Assembly: GCF_015477775.1 (NCBI RefSeq)
Contig: NZ_JADLQO010000019.1
Coordinates: 124,001 to 188,000, forward strand
DNA length: 64,000 nt
Direction: 5' to 3'
Origin: Nocardia abscessus
GTDB lineage: Bacteria > Actinomycetota > Actinomycetes > Mycobacteriales > Mycobacteriaceae
A model generated the notes under the pieces. It searched no databases. It was not told the origin of the DNA and saw only the letters and a list, made by a program, of their open reading frames with translations. How positions within the stretch are numbered: the stretch's first letter is position 1; the number at the start of each line of letters is the position of its first letter. A program made the translations under genes and the position numbers. Shown here one piece after another: positions 51,113-59,965 of this stretch.

Positions 51113-52401
51113 CGGCGTAGCGCCCCGCTGGCGTCGAAAGCCGCTTCCCGGCCCTGCATCTGAGCGCGATACCAGTTCTCGCGATGCCACAGCATGAGCT
51201 TTTCGTGCGCCCGCGCGAAGGGCGGGCACGCCCTGCGCAGCAGTTCCATTGCCGTGATCAGCGGAAAGCGCGCGATCGGGATGGCGACCCAGGGAAAGGC
51301 CGATGGCATCCTGTAGCGACGCCTCGTCCAGGGAGCCATGTACATCGCGGAGTACACGGAGTTGATGCGGAAGTTGTACGTCTCGCGCAGCCTCGTGAGA
51401 CCCCGGTGGCCGTCGCGAGGGGCGAATGCGACCGGATACGACTCGATCAACTCCGCACCGTGCTGTCCCGCGTCGTAGGAGCGAGAGACGATGGTCATGG
51501 CCAGCACACGCAACGAGTCGAGGACGGTTTCCGGATACCAGCGCACCCGCACTCCGAGCAGGTATCCCATGTACTTCTGAAAGTGGAGCAGCGCGTGGAT
51601 CTCCGAAGGCGTCGTCTGGTAGCCGAGCGCCCACAGGCCCAGCCCGGGGGTGACGCTGCCGGCCAGCAGGGTCAGCATCTGATAGGTCTGACTGATCGGC
51701 AGACCCCACCGGTCGATGTCCCACTCCGGATGCCCGGCGACTTTCGCGCGGATCGAGACGTGCATGATGCGCACCTTCAGCGCCGTGGCGCGTCCCGCCG
51801 ATCCCGGAGTCATCAGTGCGCGGGGCTCGGAGACATCGATCCAGAAGCGGGTCGTCTCGAGGAAGCGGCGCAGCGCGCTGTTGCCTGCGTATCCGCCGGC
51901 CAGGGACAACGGCGTCGCGACAGCGGCCTCGGTGTACATCTCGAGTGTTTCCGCGCCCGCGAAGCTGAACAGCATCGTTCCCCAGCGCCGCCAGATCGCC
52001 GCGCCCTGCTCGACGAGTTCGGGTACCACCCACTGGGGCACCGTCTCGAACTCCTCGAACAGCGCGCGCATCGAGTCCGGTGCGTCCGGCACGGCGTCGA
52101 TGCCCTCGGTCAGCGCCGTTTCCAGCATCCGGCGCCCGGCTTGCGGACCGATCTCGCCGTGCATCACCTCCGCGACGAATCGTTCCGCGACCGGATCGCC
52201 CGTGAAGAGGTCCTCGCACAATGCGACAGCTTGCGCGTCGGTGGGAAACAGTTCGGTCCCGGTGACTTTCGCGAAGAGACGCTCGATGCGCCGAACCTTG
52301 GGAGTGCGGCGTGCTTCCCAGTATCGGAACGCGGTTGGGCACTTCACCGATGGTTGCTCGTCGACGGCATCGCCGCCCGCGGGCGGGACTTCCACTGACA
52401 T
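51109..52401 (-). CDS. MpaB-family (DUF2236) oxygenase
   Basis: The 430-residue protein belongs to the oxygenase MpaB/latex-clearing-protein family of b-type heme enzymes that cleave isoprenoid double bonds. Visible family features are RIMHVSIRAKV with the conserved Arg/His heme region near residue 210, RWGLPISQTYQM, and FQKYMGYLLGVRVRWYP. The ATG at 52401 leads an operon with the CrtC-like gene. A TetR gene is divergent 275 bp away with a palindromic site between. Together these suggest inducible oxidation of a lipid or isoprenoid. Confidence 0.85.
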   Translation of the reverse strand: MSVEVPPAGGDAVDEQPSVKCPTAFRYWEARRTPKVRRIERLFAKVTGTELFPTDAQAVALCEDLFTGDPVAERFVAEVMHGEIGPQAGRRMLETALTEGIDAVPDAPDSMRALFEEFETVPQWVVPELVEQGAAIWRRWGTMLFSFAGAETLEMYTEAAVATPLSLAGGYAGNSALRRFLETTRFWIDVSEPRALMTPGSAGRATALKVRIMHVSIRAKVAGHPEWDIDRWGLPISQTYQMLTLLAGSVTPGLGLWALGYQTTPSEIHALLHFQKYMGYLLGVRVRWYPETVLDSLRVLAMTIVSRSYDAGQHGAELIESYPVAFAPRDGHRGLTRLRETYNFRINSVYSAMYMAPWTRRRYRMPSAFPWVAIPIARFPLITAMELLRRACPPFARAHEKLMLWHRENWYRAQMQGREAAFDASGALRR

Positions 52402-52520
52402 GAACGACTTCTCCTCCTGTCGATGCGGTCCGGGTCGGTCGGCCCGGCCAGTTCAGGCCACCAGCTCGCGCCGGGCCAGCCCCTTCTCGGACCGCCTCCT
52501 CCGGGCACCCAACGCGAGTG

Positions 52521-52540
52521 ACCATACCATTTGGTATAGT
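52521..52540. promoter_or_regulatory. TetR operator between MpaB operon and TetR gene
   Basis: ACCATACCA (52521-52529) and TGGTATAGT (52532-52540) are inverted with a 2-bp centre and one mismatch; the inner ATACCA/TGGTAT arms are perfect. It lies about 120 bp upstream of the MpaB-family gene start. Confidence 0.65.
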
Positions 52541-52676
52541 TATCGGTACCTTTTCGAATGGAAATCGAGGTTCTTCGAGTGGCCGCAGCAGAAGCGCCGG
52601 GCTCCGCGCTGAAGCAGGTCCGTGACGGGTTCACCTACCATCGAGACGTGAAATCCACCGACGTACCCCCGCGCCG

Positions 52677-53336
52677 ATGACAGCGGACCGGTTCCAGGCC
52701 GCCGACGGCGTCCGGCGCGCCGAGGCCGGTGCGGGTTCGGTGCCGCGGCGTTCGCGGAAGGCGGCGGCCCAGCAGCGCGGCCGCGGCCGGCCTCCGCGTC
52801 TGTCCTACGAGGCGTGGGTCGACGGGGCTCTGGGGCTGCTCGCGAGAGAAGGGGTCTCGGCCGTCAAGATTCCCCGGCTGTGTCAGGAACTCGGAGTCAC
52901 CAAAGGCAGTTTCTACTGGCATTTCGATGACATCGAACAACTCATGGAGGCGATGGCCGATCGGTGGAGCGCGCTGCAGAGCGAGGTCATCCGTGCGCTC
53001 GGAGCGATCGAGTCCGTGCCCGTCGAACAGCGCATCGCCAATATGGCCGCCAATCTCATCGAACGCACCTGGGCCACCGAAGCCACTGTCCGCGAGTGGG
53101 CGCGAAGCGACGAGAAGGTGTCCGCGGCGGTGCGCGCCTTGGACCGGCAGATCTTCGAAACGGTGCGGAAGGCGATGCTGGAACTGGGCTTCGCTCCGGA
53201 AGACGCTCGTCTGCGCGCCGGTGCGATGGTGTACCTGGGCATCGGGTTCATCCACGGTCGCGGCAGCCTGCCCACGCCGACCGCCGAGGATGCCCGGGCG
53301 ATCCTCGGCCTGCTGACCATTCCGGCCCCGAAATAG
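52677..53336 (+). CDS. TetR-family regulator
   Basis: The 219-residue regulator has a basic N-terminal tail (RRSRKAAAQQRGRGRPPRL) before the HTH: WVDGALGLLAREGVSAVKI, PRLCQELGVTKGSFYWHFDDIEQLMEAM. The RGRPPRL tail and SFYWHF helix are typical of lipid/CoA-linked TetR regulators. The start is the ATG at 52677; an upstream GTG cannot be excluded since no clear ribosome site is present. It is divergent from the MpaB/CrtC-like operon. Confidence 0.9.
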   Translation: MTADRFQAADGVRRAEAGAGSVPRRSRKAAAQQRGRGRPPRLSYEAWVDGALGLLAREGVSAVKIPRLCQELGVTKGSFYWHFDDIEQLMEAMADRWSALQSEVIRALGAIESVPVEQRIANMAANLIERTWATEATVREWARSDEKVSAAVRALDRQIFETVRKAMLELGFAPEDARLRAGAMVYLGIGFIHGRGSLPTPTAEDARAILGLLTIPAPK

Positions 53337-53883
53337 CCTCGAACCGGCCTCGCAGACGGTCCTGGTCATTGTGAGTGGAGATCCCGGCTGTGGTCCGCGC
53401 GAGGTGTGCAGGAGCCGCTCCGCTGCGTCCGCGCGGTGGAACGGCGGATTACCGGGTGTCACCACCCTCTACGACCTGCACGCCATCATCTGCCGGGTGT
53501 TGCGTCTCGAGTACGACGACCGGCCGGAGCCGGTTGTAGAAGTCCAGCTGCCCAAATGCGCGCGGTCCCGAGCCCTGTCGGCGGATCTGTCGGGAACCTG
53601 ATTCGGCGGAGCGTATTTCGGCCGAGGCGGCGCTCAGGCCATCCGGAAAACCGGCCCCGGGCTCGATGATTCGAGTACCGGGTGGCTCATCGTACGTCGC
53701 ATCGATGATGCCGCTAGCGCCGAACGTGTAGGAAGACAGTCGATCCAGCCGTGAAAACGGACGAAAACGGAGCGCGATATGCATTGTCCGAGTAGTGGTT
53801 CGAAGTCCTTAATGGTTACAGCCGGGCTACCAAAAGGTCGAGCACCCCCCGGTGCAGGTAATCAGCATTAAGGAGGCAATGTC
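53337..53883. other. 547-bp region without a recognisable gene
   Basis: Short open frames on both strands match no family. The last 40 bp hold the AAGGAGG ribosome site of the IPT/TIG gene, so its promoter lies here. Confidence 0.45.
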
Positions 53884-54621
53884 ATGCCTACTATCACTTC
53901 TGTATCTCCGACCACGGGCCCGACTTCGGGCGGAAACAGTGTAGTCATTACCGGAACCGGATTCACCGGTCCGACCACGGTGCGGTTCGGCGGCACCGCA
54001 ACGACTTTCACACTGGATTCCGCCACTCAGATAACGGCGATCGCCCCGCCGGGGACCGGCGCGGTGGACATCACGGTCGCCAACGCGGGCGGGACGAGCA
54101 ACGGTTTTCCGTATACATATGTCGTGGCGGTTCCGGTGATCGCCTCGATCTTTCCCAATTCCGGCCCTGCGACCGGTGGAACCCTGGTCGTGCTCGTCGG
54201 CACCGGCTTCTCCGGAGCTACCGCGGTGAACTTCGGTGCAACCCCGGCCACGTTCTTCATCGGGGTGTCCAGCACGCTGATCATCGCGATCGCCCCGCCG
54301 GGAACGGGCACCGTGCCGGTCACGGTCACCACTCCGGCCGGCACGAGCCCGGGAGTTCCGTTCACGTATGTGTCGGTTCCAGCGCTGGTTTCGGCCACCC
54401 CGAATACCGGCCCGGTGACCGGCGGTACCGTGGTCACGATTACCGGAAGCGGCTTCACCGGCGCTACCGGTGTATTCTTCGGTGTGCTTCCGGCGGTTTC
54501 GTTCACGGTGAATTCCGATACGCAGATCACTGCGGTCACCCCGGTTGGGCTCGGTCCGGTGCCGATCACGGTCACCGCTCCGGGCGGTATCGCCACCGGG
54601 GTATTCTTCACCTACGCCTGA
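53884..54621 (+). CDS. Three-repeat IPT/TIG domain protein
   Basis: The 245-residue protein consists only of three IPT/TIG immunoglobulin-like repeats of about 82 residues each: ITSVSPTTGPTSGGNSVVITGTGF, ASIFPNSGPATGGTLVVLVGTGF and VSATPNTGPVTGGTVVTITGSGF begin them, and TYV or TYA ends each. There is no signal peptide, anchor or sorting motif. The ATG at 53884 follows a perfect AAGGAGG. In other systems such repeats are cell-surface, phage-tail or secreted adhesive modules; how this one would leave the cell is unclear. Confidence 0.85.
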   Translation: MPTITSVSPTTGPTSGGNSVVITGTGFTGPTTVRFGGTATTFTLDSATQITAIAPPGTGAVDITVANAGGTSNGFPYTYVVAVPVIASIFPNSGPATGGTLVVLVGTGFSGATAVNFGATPATFFIGVSSTLIIAIAPPGTGTVPVTVTTPAGTSPGVPFTYVSVPALVSATPNTGPVTGGTVVTITGSGFTGATGVFFGVLPAVSFTVNSDTQITAVTPVGLGPVPITVTAPGGIATGVFFTYA

Positions 54622-55109
54622 TGATGTCACCCGCACGAGTCGCAGTCTGAGAATTCGTACTGCGCAGGGTGGGCGACATCCGCGAGACCGAAGGGGTCGA
54701 CTCCGTTTCACGGTCGGCCTCTTCGGCTTGTCGATCGGTTTACCGAAAATACTGCGACGTTCCTGTTACTTGTCAGCGTCCGGTGCGGAATTTCTGGCCG
54801 GGCCGGTCGGCGACTCCTCGGATTCGGTCTCGTTGATCGCCGGGCAGCGGCCGGATTGTCAGGCACCTCGTCAGCCGAAGACACCGAGAACGGAACCGGC
54901 TCGACTCTCTGTGATCGGGAAGGTCGCCCGAGAATACCGTTACGTGTGGCGATGGACGGCACCCCTTCCATCGCGATCCTCGATGAACAGGGCGCGGTCC
55001 TCGAACAACTCTGATGCATAGTTGCCGCGGGCTCCGGGGCGGATCGGGTCCGGCGGCGGCGTTATGCTGCCCTCGGTCCGGGTGGGTGTGGTCGAGAAGG
55101 GGGACCTGG
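54622..55109. other. 488-bp region without a recognisable gene
   Basis: It lies between the IPT/TIG gene and the kinase gene on the same strand. No family-like frame is visible. The kinase ribosome site (AGAAGGGGG) is at its right end. Confidence 0.45.
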
Positions 55110-56564
55110 GTGTTGAGGCAGCACGAGTCGTTCGCCGGCTACGTGATCGAGGGCGTGCTCGGGCATGGCGGAATGGGTACCGTCTATCTGGCTCGGCACC
55201 CGCGGCTGCCGCGACTGGTCGCGCTCAAGCTGCTCAACCGTGCGGTGTCCGAGGACGAGGAGTTGCGGCGGCGCTTCGAGCAGGAGGCCAACGTCGTTGC
55301 GCGCCTGGAACATCCGGGCATCGTCGGCGTCTATGACCGCGGCACGCAGGACGGGCACCTGTGGATCTCCATGCAGTACATTCGCGGGACGGACGCGGCC
55401 CGGCTCGATCCGCACACCACGCGCCCCGAAAGCGTCCTGCGCATCGTCACGGATACCGCGCACGCGCTCGACTACGCCCACAGCAAGGGTGTGCTGCATC
55501 GCGACATCAAGCCGGCGAACATCCTGATCGCAGAGCCGGAAGCCGGCCGGGAAACGCGGGCCGTGCTCACGGATTTCGGTATCGCGCGGCTGCTCGACGC
55601 GGACACCAAGCTGACCGCGACCGGAACCTTCACCGCGACACTCGCCTACGCGTCACCCGAACAACTCTCCGGTGAGCCGGTCGATCACCGCGCCGACCAG
55701 TATTCCCTCGGCTGCACCCTTTTCACCCTCCTGGCGGGGCAACCGCCGTTCCCTTCGACCAATCCAGGTCAGATCGTCGCAAGCCACCTCGCCAAGCCGG
55801 TGCCGCGGCTCAGCGATACCCGTCCGGGGTTGCCACCACCACTCGACGCTGTGATCGCACGGGCGATGGCCAAGCATCGGGACGAACGATTCGCCAGCTG
55901 CGGCGATTTCGCGGCAGCCGCGGCAGCGGCCCTGCGGGGCGACGCTCCCTTCGCGCGATCGGTTCCGGCCCGGACCGTCGTGAATCAGCACCCTGCCTAC
56001 CCGGTTACGGCGGTCGACCCGTGGCCTCGTCCGGCTCCGACCTTGCTGAACCCGCCTGCGGACCCGGCCCGGCGCGCCATGTCCGGACCTACGTCGCAGC
56101 CGTCGGCTCGAGTGGACGATCCGCGCAGGCCGTCCGGCGCCCTCGCCAGAACGGGCGCAGTCGTCGCGTTCGCTTTCGGTCTGCTGTCGGCCGTTGTCGT
56201 CGTCCAAGGCGTCATCGAGCTGGCCAGGTGGCGCGGTACCGGCCCCGGCCGGACGACGCGCGGTCTTCTCCTCGAACTTCTCGTCCCGATGTCGATCAGC
56301 TCCGCGATGTCGCTGCTGCTGGTCGGCGGCTCCATCGCACTCTTCGCACGCAGGCGCGCCGGTCGCGTCGCGGTGGCCCTCGGCACCGGGATCATCACGT
56401 TGGTCGCTTTGATCGCCATCGGAGCAAGCTTGGGCGGAAGCACCCGCGGAGACACGGTGTTCTTCGGCACGGTACTGATTTTCGCCTTCACGGGATTGGC
56501 GTGCGCTCTGTCGCCTTCGACCGGCCGCTGGCTCGCATACCGACGATCCAGGATCCGGAGATGA
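55110..56564 (+). CDS. Membrane Ser/Thr protein kinase (PknB-like)
   Basis: The 484-residue protein has a Hanks-type kinase domain at about residues 8-270. VLGHGGMGTVYLARH is the glycine loop, VALKLLN the ATP Lys, LHRDIKPANIL the catalytic loop, TDFGIARLL the magnesium loop and ASPEQLSGE the activation-segment end. A Pro-rich linker leads to four hydrophobic helices (about 350-475) with no PASTA or other extracellular sensor. The start is the GTG at 55110 with AGAAGGGGG upstream. A polytopic C-terminus without sensor domain is less common than the single-span PknB layout. Confidence 0.92.
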   Translation: MLRQHESFAGYVIEGVLGHGGMGTVYLARHPRLPRLVALKLLNRAVSEDEELRRRFEQEANVVARLEHPGIVGVYDRGTQDGHLWISMQYIRGTDAARLDPHTTRPESVLRIVTDTAHALDYAHSKGVLHRDIKPANILIAEPEAGRETRAVLTDFGIARLLDADTKLTATGTFTATLAYASPEQLSGEPVDHRADQYSLGCTLFTLLAGQPPFPSTNPGQIVASHLAKPVPRLSDTRPGLPPPLDAVIARAMAKHRDERFASCGDFAAAAAAALRGDAPFARSVPARTVVNQHPAYPVTAVDPWPRPAPTLLNPPADPARRAMSGPTSQPSARVDDPRRPSGALARTGAVVAFAFGLLSAVVVVQGVIELARWRGTGPGRTTRGLLLELLVPMSISSAMSLLLVGGSIALFARRRAGRVAVALGTGIITLVALIAIGASLGGSTRGDTVFFGTVLIFAFTGLACALSPSTGRWLAYRRSRIRR

Positions 56565-56629
56565 GCCCCGGAGGCGGATGACGCACCGTGGGCCCGTGAA
56601 TCGGCTTACTTACCGATTGATGGTCCGGA

Positions 56630-57307
56630 TCATCCCAGCAGTCGGTGCTCGAGTTCACCGAGGACCGCTCGGTTGCGGTCTGCGTCCAACGCCAGGGCGG
56701 CGGCCCACACGTGTGCCGATATGACTCCGGCCTCCACACGGTCGATCCAGTCGTGGATGGTGCTGCGCTGGTCCAGTGTGTCGCCGTCGAAGGTGATCGG
56801 CTCGAGTTCGGCCAGGTGCACGTAGCGCAACTGGGTGAATTCTCTTCCGCGGGCGTCGAAGATGGACGCGGCCCAAACTTCCTCGGCGCCGGATGGTCCG
56901 GGCGGCCCGAACGGCGGCGTCGTAATCGCCTCCGCCGAGTCGCCGTCGATCCCGCGGGCGACGGCGTCCGCGGCGGCACGGTGGGCCAGCCCGAATCCCC
57001 ACAGCCGTCCGCCCATTCCGGTCATCATTCGTCCGGCGATGTCCAGGATCGGAGAGCCCGCGGTCACAACGCTGTCGCCGGGCGAGAAGGCCGAGAAGCC
57101 CGCCGCGCTTTCGGCGTCGTTCTCGCCGGTACCCGTGAAACCCCAGATGTGCACGAGATCCGGGTCGATGGCCGGGGCACTGCTGCGGCGGGCGATCATG
57201 GCGGGAAGTAGGGCTTCGATGGTGGACCGGGACGGGTAGCGGACCGCACGTACGGCATCCGGGCGACGAACTCTGCTCTGCCGCTGCTGGTTTCGTCGGC
57301 CGGACAT
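56630..57307 (-). CDS. Hypothetical protein
   Basis: A 225-residue soluble protein. After a basic N-terminus, the region DPDLVHIWGFTGTGENDAES, the Gly/Met-rich MTGMGGRLWGFGLAH and YVHLAELEPITFDGDTLDQR have a structured look but no family I recognise. The ATG at 57307 has GGAGAAG three to nine bases upstream, strong support for translation. It is convergent with the kinase gene and separated from the TetR gene by about 170 bp. No function is proposed. Confidence 0.68.
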   Translation of the reverse strand: MSGRRNQQRQSRVRRPDAVRAVRYPSRSTIEALLPAMIARRSSAPAIDPDLVHIWGFTGTGENDAESAAGFSAFSPGDSVVTAGSPILDIAGRMMTGMGGRLWGFGLAHRAAADAVARGIDGDSAEAITTPPFGPPGPSGAEEVWAASIFDARGREFTQLRYVHLAELEPITFDGDTLDQRSTIHDWIDRVEAGVISAHVWAAALALDADRNRAVLGELEHRLLG

Positions 57308-57480
57308 AAGCTTCTCCGTCGAGGTTCGTTTCGGACAAGGCATCGACCCGGTTGCAGGTGGGGGCTCTCAGTGTAGAGAGGTGGCCTCGAGCGGCGTGGA
57401 CCGGGCAAGCCACAACGAACCCGTCAACGGCAATACCGGGTTTCGCACCGCGGCGCGGGGCGCCGAGGTGGCCGTGCGCG

Positions 57481-58083
57481 CTATGGCTCGATCGGTCGGT
57501 GTTGTTCGATGAGCGCTCGGGCCATGAGTTTGGCGCGCTGCGCGGCCTGCAGGTCGCCTTCGGCGGCGGAGATGATCGAGCCCTTCATCAGGATGTGCCA
57601 GGAGCGGGCGAAATCGTCCGGGTCGCGCAGCCCGGCCGCTTCGGCCCGGCCGCGGACGATGGCCCGGATATTGTCGAGGTATCCGATGCTCGCCTGCCCG
57701 GCAGGATGCCCGGCGCCGAGTTCGAGCAGCACGTTGATGAACGAGCAGCCGTCGAAATCCTCACGTTTCTGGAACCAGTCGTGGAAGACGTCGAAGATCG
57801 CGAGCAGTCGACCTTCCGGTGTGTCGCCGCGCAGGCGGGACTGCGTTTCGACGAGGCCGAGCGTCCACAACTGCTCGCGGCGCTGGAGCACCGCGAGCAC
57901 GAGATCGTTCTTGGACGGGAAATGCCGGTACAGCGTCGCTTTGGCAACGCCGGACACCGCGATCACCTCCTCGGTACCCACCGCTCGGATGCCGCGGCGG
58001 GTGAACAACGTGTAAGCCGTGTTCAGGATTCGCTCGCGAGCAGATACGGTGGGTGCGGTCCGCGGAAGGTTCGGGGTCTCCAT
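57481..58083 (-). CDS. TetR-family regulator
   Basis: The 200-residue regulator has the HTH RERILNTAYTLFTRRGIRAVGTEEVIAVSGVAKATLYRHFPSKNDLVLAVL, with the canonical ATLYRHFPSK recognition helix end. The ligand domain includes a single Cys in DFDGCSFINVLLELG, the TetR_C pattern of the YxaF/LmrA-like group. The ATG at 58083 lies next to two palindromic sites, so it probably represses itself and the divergent STAS gene or an elsewhere-encoded target. Confidence 0.93.
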   Translation of the reverse strand: METPNLPRTAPTVSARERILNTAYTLFTRRGIRAVGTEEVIAVSGVAKATLYRHFPSKNDLVLAVLQRREQLWTLGLVETQSRLRGDTPEGRLLAIFDVFHDWFQKREDFDGCSFINVLLELGAGHPAGQASIGYLDNIRAIVRGRAEAAGLRDPDDFARSWHILMKGSIISAAEGDLQAAQRAKLMARALIEQHRPIEP

Positions 58084-58107
58084 CTCCCCATGACGATAAC
58101 CCTGTAC

Positions 58108-58150
58108 AGACAGACCTGTCTATGTTAGGAAAGAAAGACAGGTCTGTCTT
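58108..58150. promoter_or_regulatory. Paired TetR palindromes
   Basis: AGACAG-AC-CTGTCT at 58108-58121 and AAGACAG-GT-CTGTCTT at 58135-58150 are both perfect dyads with 2-bp centres, 28 bp apart centre to centre. They lie between the divergent TetR and STAS genes, close to the TetR start. Confidence 0.75.
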
Positions 58151-58211
58151 GAGGACGCAGGGTGGGCCCGACTGTCGAGCGCCTCAGGCGCGAAACGAAT
58201 CGAGTGCCCAT

Positions 58212-58703
58212 ATGAGCACAGCATTGCCCGGTCTCGCCGCCTCCCGCCCACCTCCGGCCGATGAGCCGGAAGACGCTCGTCTCCGATTGACCGCGACCAT
58301 CGAACGCCACGGTGGCGCGATCGTGGTCCATGCCCATGGCGAAGTCGACGCCTACACGTTGCCGACGTGGCGTCGACTGTTGTCCGAGGCCGTCGCGGCG
58401 GCCTCCGCTGGGGATCCTCTCGTGATCGACACCAGCGATATTCTCTTCATGGCGTGCCGTTCGTTACTGGTCTTGGCCGAGGAGTCCGAGAAGTGCCTGC
58501 GTCACGGTAGTCGACTGAGCGTGGTCGGCAGCCGGACGGTCGTCGGCCGCGTCGTGACCGCTCTCGAACTGGACGCCCTGCTCCCCGTCTACTCCTGTGT
58601 CGAGGACGCAGTGGCCGAGTCGGCGCCGAGCGGGCGTTCGCACGTCGCGGGCCGGTGTACTGCTGTCGCACCGGTGCGACACAGAGACGACCCGTCCGCA
58701 TAG
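58212..58703 (+). CDS. STAS-domain protein
   Basis: The 163-residue protein has a single STAS domain at about residues 30-130: VVHAHGEVDAYTLPTWRRLL, then PLVIDTSDILFMACRSLLVL, where the switch Ser/Thr position reads Ala-Cys-Arg-Ser rather than the usual Asn/Asp-Ser-Ser/Thr-Gly. It may thus be a non-phosphorylated or divergent antagonist. The ATG at 58212 lacks a strong ribosome site. It faces the TetR gene across the paired palindromes. No anti-sigma gene is adjacent; the partner could be the MEDS/ATPase at 16082 or another. Confidence 0.78.
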   Translation: MSTALPGLAASRPPPADEPEDARLRLTATIERHGGAIVVHAHGEVDAYTLPTWRRLLSEAVAAASAGDPLVIDTSDILFMACRSLLVLAEESEKCLRHGSRLSVVGSRTVVGRVVTALELDALLPVYSCVEDAVAESAPSGRSHVAGRCTAVAPVRHRDDPSA

Positions 58704-59140
58704 GTCGACCCGTTGGTGATGCGCCCTGCCGCGCCGCCAGCGGGTAGTCGCGTGGACGCAGAGGCGGGCCGCACCAGCCGCGCCCGCCTCTGTGCCTGCC
58801 GCGAGAGGTGTTCCCGGCCAATGTATTTGCCATCGCCCCGCCCTCGCGAGTGCGGGCAGGGGAACCGGGGTTTGAAAGCACTGCTGCAAACGGTCTCGGG
58901 CGTCCCATGGAGCCGGTGCCGGGCTGATCGGCGCGGCTCGAGTGCTACGGCGCCGGACATCGCTGGGTGGAGTATTGCGTTCGAGCTGATCGCAATCCTG
59001 TTCGCGGGCGGCTGCATTGGGTTGAATCCGGTATCACCTCTGTACGTCGTCGTCCTGAGCAAAGCTGCCGCACGCCGATCCCCGGCGTCGCGGGCAGTGC
59101 GGAATCCAGGACAGGCAGAGCTTCAGACGAGGAGCACCAC
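58704..59140. other. 437-bp region without a recognisable gene
   Basis: It lies between the STAS gene and the DUF1684 gene. Only short unsupported frames. The GAGGAG ribosome site of the DUF1684 gene is at the right end. Confidence 0.45.
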
Positions 59141-59962
59141 ATGACAGCGCAGACCGCCGCCCCGACCCCGACCGACGCCTTCATCGCGGACTGGCAGGAC
59201 TGGCACCGAGGGCAGGAGGCGCGCTTGGCCGACCCGCACGGATTCCTGGCCATCACCAACCTGCACTGGCTCACCGAGACACCGCAGCGATTTCCGGACG
59301 CCCCGGGCTCCTGGTCGGCCGACGACGAGGGCGTCACCGTGGTTCTCGACGACGGTGACGAATTGGTGATCGAGGGGACGGCGGTGCGTGGCCGGCACGT
59401 GTTCGGCATCATCCCCGAACGCGGTGGTGTCGATGCCGTGTGGGGTGACGCGGTGATCGAGGTCGCCAAGAGGGGTGGGCGCGACATCGTTCGGCCACGG
59501 CACCCGAACAACCCGCTGCGCACGGCATTCCAGGGCACACCCGCCTATGCGCCGCATCCGCAGTGGGTGGTCGCCGGCCGCTATGTGCCCTTCGCGCAGC
59601 CGCGGCCGACCACCGTCGGCGCCGCGGTCGAAGGGCTCGAACACGTCTACGACGCACCCGGGCAGATCGAGTTCGAGCTGGACGGCAGGCCGCTGCGCCT
59701 GACCGCGTTCGACGGCAGAGATCCCGGCAGCCTGACCGTGCTGTTCACCGACGAGACCTCCGGGGTCACCACCTACGCCGCCAACCGCGTCCTGCACCTG
59801 GCGCCGCCCGCCGCCGACGGGACGGTGCGGCTGGACTTCAACCGAGCCGCGAATCTGCCTTGCGCCTATACCGACCTGGCGACCTGCCCGTTGCCGCCGG
59901 CGGAGAACCGACTGCCGGTCGCGATCGAAGCCGGTGAGAAGATCCCGTTCGAGCGCCGCTGA
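59141..59962 (+). CDS. DUF1684 domain protein
   Basis: The 273-residue protein matches DUF1684: FIADWQDWHRGQEARLADPHGFLAITNLHWL at residues about 13-43, and the C-terminal DFNRAANLPCAYTDLATCPLPPAENRLPVAIEAGEK block with the conserved Asn-Arg, Pro-Cys-Ala-Tyr and Cys-Pro motifs. The family is widespread and of unknown function, often annotated near oxidoreductases. The ATG at 59141 follows GAGGAG. The LLM oxidoreductase begins 4 bp downstream of its stop, so the two form an operon. Confidence 0.9.
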   Translation: MTAQTAAPTPTDAFIADWQDWHRGQEARLADPHGFLAITNLHWLTETPQRFPDAPGSWSADDEGVTVVLDDGDELVIEGTAVRGRHVFGIIPERGGVDAVWGDAVIEVAKRGGRDIVRPRHPNNPLRTAFQGTPAYAPHPQWVVAGRYVPFAQPRPTTVGAAVEGLEHVYDAPGQIEFELDGRPLRLTAFDGRDPGSLTVLFTDETSGVTTYAANRVLHLAPPAADGTVRLDFNRAANLPCAYTDLATCPLPPAENRLPVAIEAGEKIPFERR

Positions 59963-59965
59963 ACG

